Below are positions 26,720-35,649 of a stretch of DNA of 64,000 nucleotides, piece after piece. The stretch lies in assembly GCF_000426465.1 (NCBI RefSeq), contig NZ_KE384528.1, positions 1 to 64,000 on the forward strand, read 5' to 3'. The notes under the pieces are model-generated. The model had not been told where the DNA came from. It ran no database searches and saw nothing but the letters and a program-made list of their open reading frames with translations. A program made the position numbers and the translations under genes. Within the stretch, counting starts at the first letter, position 1, and the number at the start of each line of letters is the position of its first letter. The DNA is from Epilithonimonas caeni DSM 17710. Lineage in GTDB: Bacteria; Bacteroidota; Bacteroidia; Flavobacteriales; Weeksellaceae.

Positions 26720-27703
26720 TTAGTGAAAAGCTATTATTTCCTGATCGTCATTTTTTGAAGGTAGATTCATCAAGACAATAGCAAACAATATCAGAACAAT
26801 TCCGAACCACTGCATAGGAATCACTTCTTCGCCCAATAACACAAAAGCCATCGTCACAGAAACCGGAAGTTCCAAAGATGAAATAATGCTTCCCAATCCC
26901 AAACCTGCTTTCGGAAAACCTATATTGAACAAGATTGGCGGAATAATAGTTCCAAACAAAGCCAATATAAATCCATAAGTCCAAAAGATAGAATAATCAA
27001 ACGGTCTGATGTGTTCTGTATTTTCTGTAAAATTGAGATAGAAAGATCTCAGTCCTTCAAAATACATTGGCCCTATCTGAGCAAAGAATAAAAACGAAAG
27101 CACAACCACAGTTCCTCCAGAAAGCATTGTCATACTTTTTCTCAAAACAGGTAGATGTGTCGCCAAAGTATTGGATGTAAACATCGTCATTGTAAAAGAA
27201 GCCGCTGCTAATAGACCCCAAAAGATACCATGCCAATCGATTTCAACTTCTAGATTGATCAAATTGGTTGCTAAAACTGTTCCTGCCAAAACTATGATCA
27301 CGGCAATTACTTTTCTAGCATTCGGGAATTTTTTGGCAATGAGACTTTCTACGACAACACTGAACCAAACCGACTGCATCAGCAATACAATGGCAATAGA
27401 AACATTGATATACTGAACGGCGATGTAATAGAACAAACTTGTAAATCCCATAGAAGTTCCTGCCAGCATCAACATCCTTATTTCTTTAGGATTTGGTTTT
27501 GACAATTGTCTTTTTGAGGTTTTGGTTTGAATTAGATTCAAGATCAACAATCCTACAAATCCTAATAAAAACTGCGCCGTAGTAACCTCAGAAGTTGTAA
27601 AACCTTCCTTGTAGGACATCTTTACAAATGTTGCCAGCATCCCGTAAATACTAGCACCGATACCAACGAAAAAAACGCCTTTTAATATGTTTTTCTTCTC
27701 CAT
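26720..27703 (-). CDS. EamA/DMT-superfamily transporter
   Basis: 327 residues with ten hydrophobic segments in two repeated five-helix EamA halves (first half ~10-155, second ~165-315). The family exports amino acids, nucleosides and other metabolites; the substrate cannot be told. It ends in the charged tail KNDDQEIIAFH. Confidence 0.85.
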   Translation of the reverse strand: MEKKNILKGVFFVGIGASIYGMLATFVKMSYKEGFTTSEVTTAQFLLGFVGLLILNLIQTKTSKRQLSKPNPKEIRMLMLAGTSMGFTSLFYYIAVQYINVSIAIVLLMQSVWFSVVVESLIAKKFPNARKVIAVIIVLAGTVLATNLINLEVEIDWHGIFWGLLAAASFTMTMFTSNTLATHLPVLRKSMTMLSGGTVVVLSFLFFAQIGPMYFEGLRSFYLNFTENTEHIRPFDYSIFWTYGFILALFGTIIPPILFNIGFPKAGLGLGSIISSLELPVSVTMAFVLLGEEVIPMQWFGIVLILFAIVLMNLPSKNDDQEIIAFH

Positions 27704-27798
27704 AACTCTTTTTCAGCCGGCGAATTTACAATTTAAAAAATTGGTGCTGAATTTCAGAATAGACAAGGTACTAGCAAAAAGATTAATTAAATCGAAAA

Positions 27799-27828
27799 AA
27801 AACCGTTTCGAAATTGCGAAACGGTTTT
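27799..27828 (-). terminator. Terminator of the T9SS cargo gene at 27834
   Basis: AAAACCGTTTCG (27799-27810) and CGAAACGGTTTT (27817-27828) form a perfect 12-bp stem; an eight-base T-run follows on the minus strand. Confidence 0.85.
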
Positions 27829-27833
27829 AAATA

Positions 27834-28592
27834 TTATTGTTTTATAACTTTACTTTGATTTTTGCTTCCATCTTTATACTCGATGTTAAGAATGTAATTT
27901 CCTTTTTTGAGTTCTGATAATTTTACTTCTTTCGAAACTTCATTGATCATTTTAAGTTGTCTTCCAGAGAAATCTGAAACTATGATTGACTTTATAGCTT
28001 CAGAATTATCTATATGGATCACGTCTTTAAAAGGATTCGGGTAGATCTTGGATTCTTTTTTACCGGAATCAGTAGTTGCAAGAACAACATCCTGAGATAT
28101 TTTGAAATCATCCAGCAACAGCCAATAATCACCCGATATCCATTGTCCCGAAACTCTGAGTTTAAAGTCCGCATTGGTTGGAACATTACCCTGTGGAATA
28201 GAGCCTGACCAGGTTTTGCAGGAAAGCACAGAATTTAAACTTATCGTTTCCAAAGTCTGATAATTCTGTCCTCCATCTACCGAATATTCAACTTTCAAAG
28301 TTCCATTCACGGAACCTCCAGAATAGATATGGGTCTTGTATTGGAAAGAAACATCCAGCTTTCCTCCGTTAGAAGCTGCGGAACTATATGTTGTAGACCC
28401 AGATGCTCCTCCACTCCAGAATTCTCTATTAATAGTGTAAGCCCCTACACAAGCAGAGATCACACTGCTACGAAAGAATGACACATTGGTGAATCCAGGA
28501 TATGTATTATTCTCAAACCCTTCATTCACACTGATCTGAGCCGAGGAATAAAATGCAGCAAACAAACTTGCAAATAGTAATTTTTTTTTCAT
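27834..28592 (-). CDS. T9SS type A sorting domain protein with carbohydrate-binding-like domain
   Basis: 252 residues. Signal peptide (residues 1-18, ending SSAQ), an all-beta jelly-roll-like domain (~20-170) with NEGFENNTYPGF at its start and WLLLDDFKI at its end, as in choice-of-anchor/MAM-like domains, then a T9SS sorting domain (SKIYPNPFKDVIHI to the SKVIKQ end). Probably a secreted or surface protein. It lies between rpsA and the EamA gene with its own terminator. Confidence 0.82.
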   Translation of the reverse strand: MKKKLLFASLFAAFYSSAQISVNEGFENNTYPGFTNVSFFRSSVISACVGAYTINREFWSGGASGSTTYSSAASNGGKLDVSFQYKTHIYSGGSVNGTLKVEYSVDGGQNYQTLETISLNSVLSCKTWSGSIPQGNVPTNADFKLRVSGQWISGDYWLLLDDFKISQDVVLATTDSGKKESKIYPNPFKDVIHIDNSEAIKSIIVSDFSGRQLKMINEVSKEVKLSELKKGNYILNIEYKDGSKNQSKVIKQ

Positions 28593-28617
28593 TTGATAAA
28601 CTTATTAAAAATAAAAG

Positions 28618-28652
28618 CCACCCGAAAAAAATTTTCGGGTGGCTAATTTATT
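28618..28652 (-). terminator. Terminator of rpsA
   Basis: AGCCACCCGAAAA (28618-28630) and TTTTCGGGTGGCT (28634-28646) are perfect arms; TTTATTTTTAA follows on the minus strand. Confidence 0.88.
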
Positions 28653-28668
28653 AAAAAAGAATCAAGGA

Positions 28669-30465
28669 TTATTTACCTTCTTCCATTTTTCTTTTCAATT
28701 CTGCTAATGCATCGATATCTCCAAGGGTAGATCTTTCTTCGTTTGAAGAAGATGAAACATTGTTAGATCTGTTGTTAGAAGCCTCTCTAGCATTTTTCTT
28801 CTCCTCATCTCTGAAGATACCTGTGTGAGAAACAACAACTCTCTTGAATTCTTTGTTGAACTCGATAACTTTGAATTCAGCAGTTTCTCCTTTCTTGATC
28901 TTAGATCCATCTTCTTTCTCTAATAATCTTGAAGGGCAGAAAGCTTCAACCTCAGCATCTTCGAATTGTACAGAAGCTCCTTTATCGTGAACTTCTACCG
29001 CAGTTCCTGTGTGTATAGTTCCTTCAGCATATTTAGTTTCGAATTTATCCCATGGGTTCTCAGTCAATTGTTTGTGACCTAGAGATAATCTTCTTGCTTG
29101 AGTATCCAATTCCAATACTACAACATCTAATTTATCTCCAACTGCACAGAACTCGGATGGGTGCTTGATCTTCTTGGTCCAAGAAAGATCAGAGATGTAG
29201 ATCAATCCATCGATACCTTCTTCCAATTCTACGAAAACTCCGAAGTTTGTAAAGTTTCTTACAGTTCCAACGTGTTGAGAACCTACCGGATATTTAGCTT
29301 CGATGTTTTCCCATGGATCTTTGTTCAATTGCTTGATACCAAGAGAGATCTTTCTGTCTTCTCTATCCAATGTCAACACTTCTGCTTCTACCTCATCACC
29401 TACTTTTACGAAATCTCCCGCAGATCTCAAGTGAGTTGACCAAGACATTTCAGAAACGTGGATCAATCCTTCTACACCTGGAGCGATTTCTACGAATGCA
29501 CCATAGTCAGCAAGAACCACTACTTTTCCTTTTACTTTGTCACCAACTTTCAAGTCAGCAGAAAGAGCATCCCAAGGGTGAGCTTCTAATTGCTTCATAC
29601 CCAATTGGATTCTTGTTTTCTCATCATCGAAATCAAGGATAACAACTTTTACAGTTTGTCCGTCTTCCAGGATCTCAGATGGGTGGTTCACTCTAGACCA
29701 AGAAAGGTCCGTAATGTGAATCAATCCATCTACTCCACCAAGATCTACGAATACACCGTAAGAAGTGATGTTCTTAACAGTACCTTCAAGAACCTGTCCT
29801 TTTTCAAGCTGAGCGATGATCTCTTTTTTCTGACCTTCGATATCTGCTTCGATCAATGCTTTGTGAGATACAACTACGTTTTTGAATTCCGGGTTGATTT
29901 TCACAACTTTGAACTCCATAGTTTTACCTACGAACTGATCGTAATCTTTGATTGGCTTCACATCGATCTGAGAACCTGGTAAGAATGCTTCGATTCCGTG
30001 TACGTCAACGATCATACCACCTTTAGTTCTGGATTTTACAAAACCGTTTACGATCTCTCCAGTTTCGTGAAGCTCGTTTACTCTATCCCAAGCTTTAAGC
30101 GTTCTGGCCTTTCTGTGAGATAACTGTAACTGTCCGGTTTTGTCTTCTCTTCTGTCAACCATTACTTCTACCTCATCACCTACTTTAAGTCCTTGGTTGT
30201 AACGGAATTCGTTAAGAGAAATAACACCTTCTGACTTGAAGTTGATATCTACGATAGCTTCCTTGTCTGTCAATCTTACAACTTTACCAACGATCACGTC
30301 GTTATCTGTAAGATCGTTCAAAGAGCCATTATAGATCTCTTCTAATTCTTTCTTCTCGCTTCTGTCCTCTGCATTAAGTCCTGATTCGAAAGATTCCCAA
30401 TCAAATTGTTCTGGTGCTACGTTTTGGTTCAAAAGAACCTCTGCTGAATTTGTCTCTTTTGACAT
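28669..30465 (-). CDS. rpsA: 30S ribosomal protein S1
   Basis: 598 residues with six S1 OB-fold domains in series, from ~55 to ~555. Typical strands recur: VKNITSYGVFVDLGGVDGLI, VVLADYGAFVEIAPGVEGLI, VRNFTNFGVFVELEEGIDGL. S1 brings mRNA to the 30S subunit. Bacteroidota depend on S1 and A-rich leaders because Shine-Dalgarno sites are rare. The C-terminus carries an Asn/Ser-rich linker and an ALAELKRKMEEGK end. Confidence 0.96.
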   Translation of the reverse strand: MSKETNSAEVLLNQNVAPEQFDWESFESGLNAEDRSEKKELEEIYNGSLNDLTDNDVIVGKVVRLTDKEAIVDINFKSEGVISLNEFRYNQGLKVGDEVEVMVDRREDKTGQLQLSHRKARTLKAWDRVNELHETGEIVNGFVKSRTKGGMIVDVHGIEAFLPGSQIDVKPIKDYDQFVGKTMEFKVVKINPEFKNVVVSHKALIEADIEGQKKEIIAQLEKGQVLEGTVKNITSYGVFVDLGGVDGLIHITDLSWSRVNHPSEILEDGQTVKVVILDFDDEKTRIQLGMKQLEAHPWDALSADLKVGDKVKGKVVVLADYGAFVEIAPGVEGLIHVSEMSWSTHLRSAGDFVKVGDEVEAEVLTLDREDRKISLGIKQLNKDPWENIEAKYPVGSQHVGTVRNFTNFGVFVELEEGIDGLIYISDLSWTKKIKHPSEFCAVGDKLDVVVLELDTQARRLSLGHKQLTENPWDKFETKYAEGTIHTGTAVEVHDKGASVQFEDAEVEAFCPSRLLEKEDGSKIKKGETAEFKVIEFNKEFKRVVVSHTGIFRDEEKKNAREASNNRSNNVSSSSNEERSTLGDIDALAELKRKMEEGK

Positions 30466-30587
30466 TTTCTAATAAAATTTGTATTCCTATTTACTCAGAC
30501 TTTGGCTTTGCTGTGAATCCTGAAAAATATGGAAGATGTTAATTGTTAATGTTTTACTTCGCCAAAAGTGCGTTCACAAAAGTGGTG

Positions 30588-30615
30588 CAAAATTAAGCAA
30601 AATATTTGAAACCAA
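30588..30615 (-). promoter_or_regulatory. Putative rpsA promoter
   Basis: On the minus strand TTG (30613-30615), 17 bases, TAATTTTG (30588-30595), matching TTG-N17-TAnnTTTG. The predicted leader is about 115 nt to the ATG at 30465, long enough for leader control by S1 itself, which is an inference. Confidence 0.55.
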
Positions 30616-30682
30616 CAATACTTTCATAGAAGTTGAATTTAATTATAACCAATTGATAATCAAATTAAAACCAACACGGTAT

Positions 30683-30771
30683 TTAGGAGCTAATCCCGCT
30701 ATCCGCTACTACTCCTCGCGCCAAGGCTTTTCCCATTGCCAGCTGTGGGGTAACCGCTTCTATCGGGGCTA
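30683..30771 (-). repeat. Structured interspersed repeat (AGCCC...GCGG family), copy A
   Basis: The plus strand runs from TTAGGAGCTAATCCCGCTAT through CCGCTTCTATCGGGGCTA. On the minus strand it begins TAGCCCCGATAGAAGCGG and ends GCGGATAGCGGGATTAGCT, the same frame as copy B at 37132. I recall such units as widespread between genes of Flavobacteriia. It fills the middle of the 389-bp gap between rpsA and the helicase gene, which holds no ORF I would call. Confidence 0.65.
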
Positions 30772-30787
30772 TGGTTTTGTCAAAAAA

Positions 30788-30836
30788 ATTCAAACTTTCA
30801 AACCACCAAACTTTCCAACACTAAAACCCAAAACCA
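30788..30836. repeat. CAAACTTTC/CCAAACTTTCC low-complexity tract
   Basis: A run of AAACTTTC and AAACCACC units with an 8-12 base rhythm, ending in AACACTAAAACCC. Similar tracts appear at 57605-57690 and, inverted, at 37087-37115. Confidence 0.5.
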
Positions 30837-30842
30837 AATCTT

Positions 30843-30850
30843 TATCTTTG
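30843..30850 (+). promoter_or_regulatory. Putative -7 element, near-leaderless start of the helicase gene
   Basis: TATCTTTG matches TAnnTTTG and ends only 4 bases before the ATG at 30855, so transcription would begin at or next to the start codon. No -33 TTG is obvious. Confidence 0.4.
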
Positions 30851-30854
30851 CAAA

Positions 30855-32162
30855 ATGGAATTACAACCAATTTTTGAAAAACTGCAGATCCAGGATATGA
30901 ATCAAATGCAGAAATCGACATTTAGCGCCTCTGAAAACGAAACCGACATCGTTTTGCTTTCGCCAACAGGTTCTGGTAAAACCTTGGCATTCTTGTTTCC
31001 TGTTCTTAGAAATTTAAAAACTGATGTTAAGGGAATCCAAGCAATCATTCTGGTTCCAGCCAGAGAATTAGCTTTACAGATCGAGCAGGTCTTCAAATCG
31101 ATGGGAACAGATTTCAAAGTGACGATTGCTTACGGCGGGCATGATAAAAAGATTGAAATCAACAACTTGATAGAATCACCTGCTGTTTTGATCGGAACAC
31201 CGGGAAGAATTGCTTATCACTTAAAAAACAAAAACTTTGATCCAAGCTCAATCAAAACTTTGGTTCTAGACGAGTTCGACAAGGCTTTGGAACTCGGTTT
31301 CCAGGAAGATATGGAATATATCATCGGTTCTCTAACTGGTCTTTCTCAACGTATTTTGACTTCTGCAACTTTAATGGACAATATTCCGGAATTTGTGAAA
31401 CTCAACAAAGAAAAGAAAATCAACTTCCTCAAAGAGAACGAGTCAAAACCGAACATCCAGCTGAAAAAGGTAATGACAACCCCGGAAGAAAAGCTGAATA
31501 CATTATTCCAATTAATCTGTAAAATCGGAAACAAAAGAACGTTGATTTTCTGTAATCACAGAGATGCGGTGGACAGAATTTCAGAACTTCTGCGAGAGAA
31601 AGGAATCCAAAGAGAAACTTTTCATGGCGGAATGGAACAGGACGAGAGAGAACGCGCACTTTTTAAATTCAGAAATGATTCAGCAAGAATCCTGATAACT
31701 ACAGATCTAGCCTCCAGAGGTCTGGATATCCCGGAAGTTGAATCCATCGTGCATTATCAACTACCTCCCAAAGAAGACGCTTTCATCCACAGAAACGGCC
31801 GGACTGCAAGAATGAACGCCAAAGGCTTTGCTTATCTTATAATGACGGAAGACGAGAATTTCCCATTCATCAAAAGCAATACACCGGAAGAAAACGTATC
31901 GGAAAGCAACCGGGTTCCTGAGAGAACACCGAACCAGACGATCTACATCAGCGCCGGGAAAAAGGACAAAGTCAACAAAGTTGATATCGTAGGTTATCTC
32001 ATCAAAAAAGGACAACTGGAAAAGGATGACATCGGCTTGATCGAAGTAAAGGACACAACTTCCTACGTTGCCGTCAACCGAAAAAAAACTATCGAACTCC
32101 TAAAAAAATTGGCCAACGAAAAACTGAAAGGGAAGAAAGTAAAAATAGAGATCGCTTATTAA
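30855..32162 (+). CDS. DEAD-box family RNA helicase (DEFD variant)
   Basis: 435 residues. Motif I SPTGSGKT (36-43), Ia PARELA (68-73), Ib GTPGR (114-118), motif III SAT, motif VI HRNGRTAR. Motif II reads D139-E-F-D142 instead of DEAD, keeping both acidic residues, so it should still hydrolyse ATP. The C-terminal ~90 residues (IYISAGKKDKVNKVDIVGYL) form a DbpA-like RNA-binding domain, which points to 23S rRNA/50S assembly. Confidence 0.9.
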   Translation: MELQPIFEKLQIQDMNQMQKSTFSASENETDIVLLSPTGSGKTLAFLFPVLRNLKTDVKGIQAIILVPARELALQIEQVFKSMGTDFKVTIAYGGHDKKIEINNLIESPAVLIGTPGRIAYHLKNKNFDPSSIKTLVLDEFDKALELGFQEDMEYIIGSLTGLSQRILTSATLMDNIPEFVKLNKEKKINFLKENESKPNIQLKKVMTTPEEKLNTLFQLICKIGNKRTLIFCNHRDAVDRISELLREKGIQRETFHGGMEQDERERALFKFRNDSARILITTDLASRGLDIPEVESIVHYQLPPKEDAFIHRNGRTARMNAKGFAYLIMTEDENFPFIKSNTPEENVSESNRVPERTPNQTIYISAGKKDKVNKVDIVGYLIKKGQLEKDDIGLIEVKDTTSYVAVNRKKTIELLKKLANEKLKGKKVKIEIAY

Positions 32163-32176
32163 AGCGATCTTTTTAT
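32150..32176 (+). terminator. Terminator overlapping the helicase stop codon
   Basis: GATCGCTT (32150-32157), ATTA loop, AAGCGATC (32162-32169), then TTTTTATTT. The 5' arm is still coding, so the terminator is built from the last codons of the gene. Confidence 0.75.
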
Positions 32177-33063
32177 TTGATTCCGGAAACATTCATCGGC
32201 AAAACATACACTGAATGTGATGCTGTAATAAACAACGTCGAATTATTTTCCCCACCAAAAGTCACATTGGAAGTCCAGTCTTCATTGATCGTAATGTTAG
32301 TCAGTTTTTCCCCTTTTTTATTAAAAATCGTCACACCCTTTCCTGTTAGATAAAGATTGCCCTGATCGTCCAAAGTCATTCCGTCCGATCCCATTTCGCA
32401 GAACAATTTCTTTTCGGAAAGTTTGCCTTCGCCCAAGATGTTGTAAACATAAGTTTTTCCCGCATCGATATCGGAAACATAAAGTTTTTTCAGTTTTTCA
32501 GAACCGATAATTCCGTTGGGTTGAACGAAGGTCTCCAGTTTTGTGATCGTTCCGTTTTGATTTCTGTAATACAGATTTTTTTCAGGAATCTCTTCCTTGA
32601 AATTTTTCCAATAATCTCTTTTGTAAAGCGGGTCTGTGAAATACATTCCGCCGAATTTATCAATCCAAATATCGTTAGGACCGTTCAATCTTTTGCCCTC
32701 AAAGCCTTTTGATAAAACCTGAATGTCTTTATTTTTATTGATTTTCCAGATCTCTCCATTGTCATCGGAGCAAGTTATCAGATCATCATTTTTATCGAAA
32801 TAAGTTCCGTTGGCTCTGCCGGTTTTGTCTAAAAAAAGTTCAATTTTATTGGTTTTCCAGTTCCAGAAATAGATTTTGTCATTTGGTTGGTCTGTGAAAT
32901 AGACATTTCCTTCGATGTCAGAAGCCGGACCTTCAGTAAAAGAAAATTGACTCGAAAGTAATGTTGGTGGTACTTCAAACAATTTTTCGTTCACATTCTG
33001 AACTTTGCAATTCATCAAAACCAACAGTAATCCTATTAAACCTAATCTAAAATGCTTTTTCAT
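32173..33063 (-). CDS. SMP-30/gluconolactonase family lipoprotein
   Basis: 296 residues from the ATG at 33063; ten codons of an upstream frame extension are rejected. N-terminal MKKHFRLGLIGLLLVLMNC is a lipoprotein-type signal with Cys19, though the lipobox LMNC is unusual. The six-bladed propeller has the SMP-30 marks: FTEGPASDIEGNVYFTD, NGPNDIWIDKFGGMYFTDP, and QPNGI. It probably hydrolyses sugar lactones in the periplasm; the substrate is unknown. Convergent with the helicase gene. Confidence 0.85.
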   Translation of the reverse strand: MKKHFRLGLIGLLLVLMNCKVQNVNEKLFEVPPTLLSSQFSFTEGPASDIEGNVYFTDQPNDKIYFWNWKTNKIELFLDKTGRANGTYFDKNDDLITCSDDNGEIWKINKNKDIQVLSKGFEGKRLNGPNDIWIDKFGGMYFTDPLYKRDYWKNFKEEIPEKNLYYRNQNGTITKLETFVQPNGIIGSEKLKKLYVSDIDAGKTYVYNILGEGKLSEKKLFCEMGSDGMTLDDQGNLYLTGKGVTIFNKKGEKLTNITINEDWTSNVTFGGENNSTLFITASHSVYVLPMNVSGIK

Positions 33064-33094
33064 TAATATAAATTCTAAAGTTGCAAGGTACAAT

Positions 33095-33126
33095 TTGTAA
33101 AAAAGAATTAAAAATAATTATCTTTG
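33095..33126 (+). promoter_or_regulatory. Putative promoter of the MerR-type regulator
   Basis: TTG at 33095-33097, 21 bases, TATCTTTG at 33119-33126 (TAnnTTTG). The ATG at 33143 is 16 bases downstream. Confidence 0.5.
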
Positions 33127-33142
33127 GAAATTTGATAAATCA

Positions 33143-33475
33143 ATGAAACTGAATCTTCCTGACAAACTCTATTACTCCATTGGAGAAGTTGCTAAGGCTT
33201 TTGATGTAAATACGTCTCTAATTCGTTATTGGGAGCAGGAATTCCCCATCATCAAACCCAAGAAGAACAAAAAAGGAAATCGGTATTTCACACCTTCTGA
33301 TATAGAAAACCTGAAGATCATCTATCATCTTGTCAAAGAAAAAGGTTATACGCTGGATGGTGCAAGAGTCGCACTTACCACCAATACAAAACTATCCGAA
33401 ACTATTACAATTATTGACCGATTAGAATTTGTAAAAGCTGAACTTCTTAAATTAAAAAATTCTTTGAACGACTAA
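33143..33475 (+). CDS. Short MerR-family transcriptional regulator
   Basis: 110 residues: a winged helix-turn-helix (YYSIGEVAKAFDVNTSLIRYW, then GNRYFTPSDIENLKIIYHL) with a short C-terminal helix. It lacks the effector-binding domain of classical MerR proteins, so it may act as a constitutive DNA-binding dimer. It sits 72 bp upstream of the HhH protein gene. Confidence 0.85.
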   Translation: MKLNLPDKLYYSIGEVAKAFDVNTSLIRYWEQEFPIIKPKKNKKGNRYFTPSDIENLKIIYHLVKEKGYTLDGARVALTTNTKLSETITIIDRLEFVKAELLKLKNSLND

Positions 33476-33547
33476 TTTTGGTCGTTTATTTTTTTCCGTT
33501 TTATCTATTTTTATTGGTTTTATTTTTAATTTTACTAAAAACACAAA

Positions 33548-34870
33548 ATGAAACCAAATTTACCTTTCCAGATCCGGAAAAGGCAACTTTATAGTCTTGT
33601 CTTTTTTGGAATTCTGATTCTTGCACTGCAGTTTTCTTTCACCTTTTATAAAAAGAATCAGGTTTATAAAACTCCGGATATTCAATTTGTTTCTGAAATT
33701 GAACCGGAGGTGATCTTATCCGAGTTCAATCCGAATGAATTAGATGAAAAGCAGTGGAAAGATCTTGGTTTTTCTGAAAAACAAATTAGAACGATCTTGA
33801 AATACAAAGAAATCGTTGGTGGACATTTCAAATCAAAGCAACAGTTCAAAAAATGCTATGCAGTTTCGGATGAGAAATATGAACAACTGAAAGATTATAT
33901 TTTACTTCCGGAAAGCAATCCTGATTTCAGCAATGATCAATTCAGTTATAAAAAATCTGAAAAGAAAAGACTGAATATCAAAGGGAAATTCAATCCTGAC
34001 AACTATTTTCAAAAAGATTGGGAGAATCTTGGCTTTTCTGAGAAACAAGCTGCTGCAATCCTGAAATATAAAAATTATCTTGGCGGAAGTTTCATCAGCA
34101 AAGAAAAGCTGAAAGAATGCTTTATGATCAATGATGAACAGTTCGCACAGATGTCGCCTTATTTGATTTTACAAGATAAGACTCCAGAAAACCTGGCTCA
34201 AAAATTTGAGAAAAAGAAAGAAAAAGAAGTAGTGAAAATCAATCACTATTTTGACCCGAATGAACTGAATGCTGAACAATGGCAACAGTTGGGATTCTCT
34301 GAAAAACAAGCTGTTTCGATTTTGAAATATCGAGACAAGATTCTGAAAGGTTCTTTCAAATCGTTGGAAGATGTTCAAAAATGTTTTATGATTTCGGCAG
34401 AAAAATTTGAGGAAATGAAACCTTGGATCAGACTTCCGGTAATTGAAAAATCAAAAGAAGAAAGACCGATCTTAGCCGAAAAAACAGATTTTTCTAAAAT
34501 AGATCTCAACCAGATCAACTTCAAACAATTAAGGGAATTTGGATTTACCGAGAAAGATTCAGCAGGAATTTTAGCTTTCAGAAAGAAACTGGGTGGATTT
34601 ATCAATAAAAATCAAGTTTTGGAAACCTATGAAATCGACAGAGCATTAGGAGAAAAATTAATTTATGCCACGAAGTTGGACAATTCGAACGTTGCAAAAT
34701 ACTCGTTAGCAGAAGCTCCACAAGATTGGTTGAAAACACATCCTTATTTCCGATATTCTGCCGATAAAATCATTTATTACAGAAATACATATCCTGACGA
34801 CAAAAAGATCTGGAAATGGTTGAAACTGAAACCTGAATATGAGGACAAAATGAGACTTTATGTAAAATGA
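33548..34870 (+). CDS. Membrane-anchored protein with tandem helix-hairpin-helix repeats
   Basis: 440 residues. One N-terminal membrane helix (~16-34), then four ComEA-like HhH units of ~62-75 residues beginning FNPNELDEKQWKDLGFSEKQ, FNPDNYFQKDWENLGFSEKQ, FDPNELNAEQWQQLGFSEKQ and IDLNQINFKQLREFGFTEKD; a fifth degenerate unit ends the protein. HhH domains of this kind bind DNA in ComEA; whether this outward-facing protein takes up DNA is an inference. Confidence 0.82.
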   Translation: MKPNLPFQIRKRQLYSLVFFGILILALQFSFTFYKKNQVYKTPDIQFVSEIEPEVILSEFNPNELDEKQWKDLGFSEKQIRTILKYKEIVGGHFKSKQQFKKCYAVSDEKYEQLKDYILLPESNPDFSNDQFSYKKSEKKRLNIKGKFNPDNYFQKDWENLGFSEKQAAAILKYKNYLGGSFISKEKLKECFMINDEQFAQMSPYLILQDKTPENLAQKFEKKKEKEVVKINHYFDPNELNAEQWQQLGFSEKQAVSILKYRDKILKGSFKSLEDVQKCFMISAEKFEEMKPWIRLPVIEKSKEERPILAEKTDFSKIDLNQINFKQLREFGFTEKDSAGILAFRKKLGGFINKNQVLETYEIDRALGEKLIYATKLDNSNVAKYSLAEAPQDWLKTHPYFRYSADKIIYYRNTYPDDKKIWKWLKLKPEYEDKMRLYVK

Positions 34871-34872
34871 AA

Positions 34873-34904
34873 AATCCGCAGGTTTATCTGCGGATTTTTT
34901 TTGA
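34873..34904 (+). terminator. Terminator after the HhH gene
   Basis: AATCCGCAG (34873-34881), loop GTTTAT, CTGCGGATT (34888-34896), then TTTTTTTGATT. It lies between convergent genes. Confidence 0.85.
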
Positions 34905-34921
34905 TTTATTTCAACTTTGAA

Positions 34922-35560
34922 TTATTTCAATCCAAAGTTTTTAGAGATACCAACTGTAACTCCTTTTCCGAATCCAAATCCAAAAGTATTGGTTTTCAAA
35001 TCAGAATCTTTAATTTTCTCTGACTGGTAACTGATTCCTCCTACATTAAAGTTAAGTCCAAAAGAGTTTTTGAAATTGATGAAAAGGTTTGGTGTAAAGC
35101 CAATTCCAAAACCGTTTGATTTGGTTGTTGTAGAATAAGCCAATGGTCCTGTAGCAGACACTGTAGATTTACTATTATTGAACAAAACATCCAAATCACC
35201 GAAAACTGAAAAAGTATCGTTCAATGGCATCGTATATCTTCCAAAAACACCATATGTAAAACTGTTTGTTTTGATATTAGTAATAGATTCATACGTATCC
35301 CAACCGTTATAAATCGTTTGATAATAATCATCCTTTGAGGAGCCAACTCCAAATTTCACACCGGCTGTAAAGTGGTCGGCAAACTGATAACCAATTGTGG
35401 GAGTGAATTCAAAGTTATCTGATTTCAAATCACCGGCAGTTGTATAGTTCTTATTAGTCGTATTATCATAAGAGATATTTCCTCCCACCAAAAGAGTGTT
35501 CTTTTGAGCACTTACCAATCCGAATGATGCAATTGCTCCAGCAATAATTAATTTTTTCAT
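34922..35560 (-). CDS. Outer-membrane beta-barrel protein
   Basis: 212 residues with a signal peptide (residues 1-18, ending LVSAQ). Amphipathic strands separated by Gly/Ser/Asn loops (TLLVGGNISYDNTTNKNYTT; FTPTIGYQFADHFTAGVKFG; FGFGFGKGVTVGISKNFGLK at the end). The pattern fits the small porin-like OmpX/OmpW-type barrels of Bacteroidota. Transport role unknown. Confidence 0.78.
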   Translation of the reverse strand: MKKLIIAGAIASFGLVSAQKNTLLVGGNISYDNTTNKNYTTAGDLKSDNFEFTPTIGYQFADHFTAGVKFGVGSSKDDYYQTIYNGWDTYESITNIKTNSFTYGVFGRYTMPLNDTFSVFGDLDVLFNNSKSTVSATGPLAYSTTTKSNGFGIGFTPNLFINFKNSFGLNFNVGGISYQSEKIKDSDLKTNTFGFGFGKGVTVGISKNFGLK

Positions 35561-35649
35561 TGTTTGTAATAGTTATATTTTGAGGTCGCAAATTTATAGA
35601 GTTCAAAACTATTTCAAACAGATAAAAAACTGACTTTTATCATAGAGAA

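Noticed and set aside
30855-32162. DEFD in motif II as a sign of an inactive helicase
   Set aside because: Both acidic residues are kept and all other motifs are intact; similar DEFD variants are, as I recall, frequent in this phylum.
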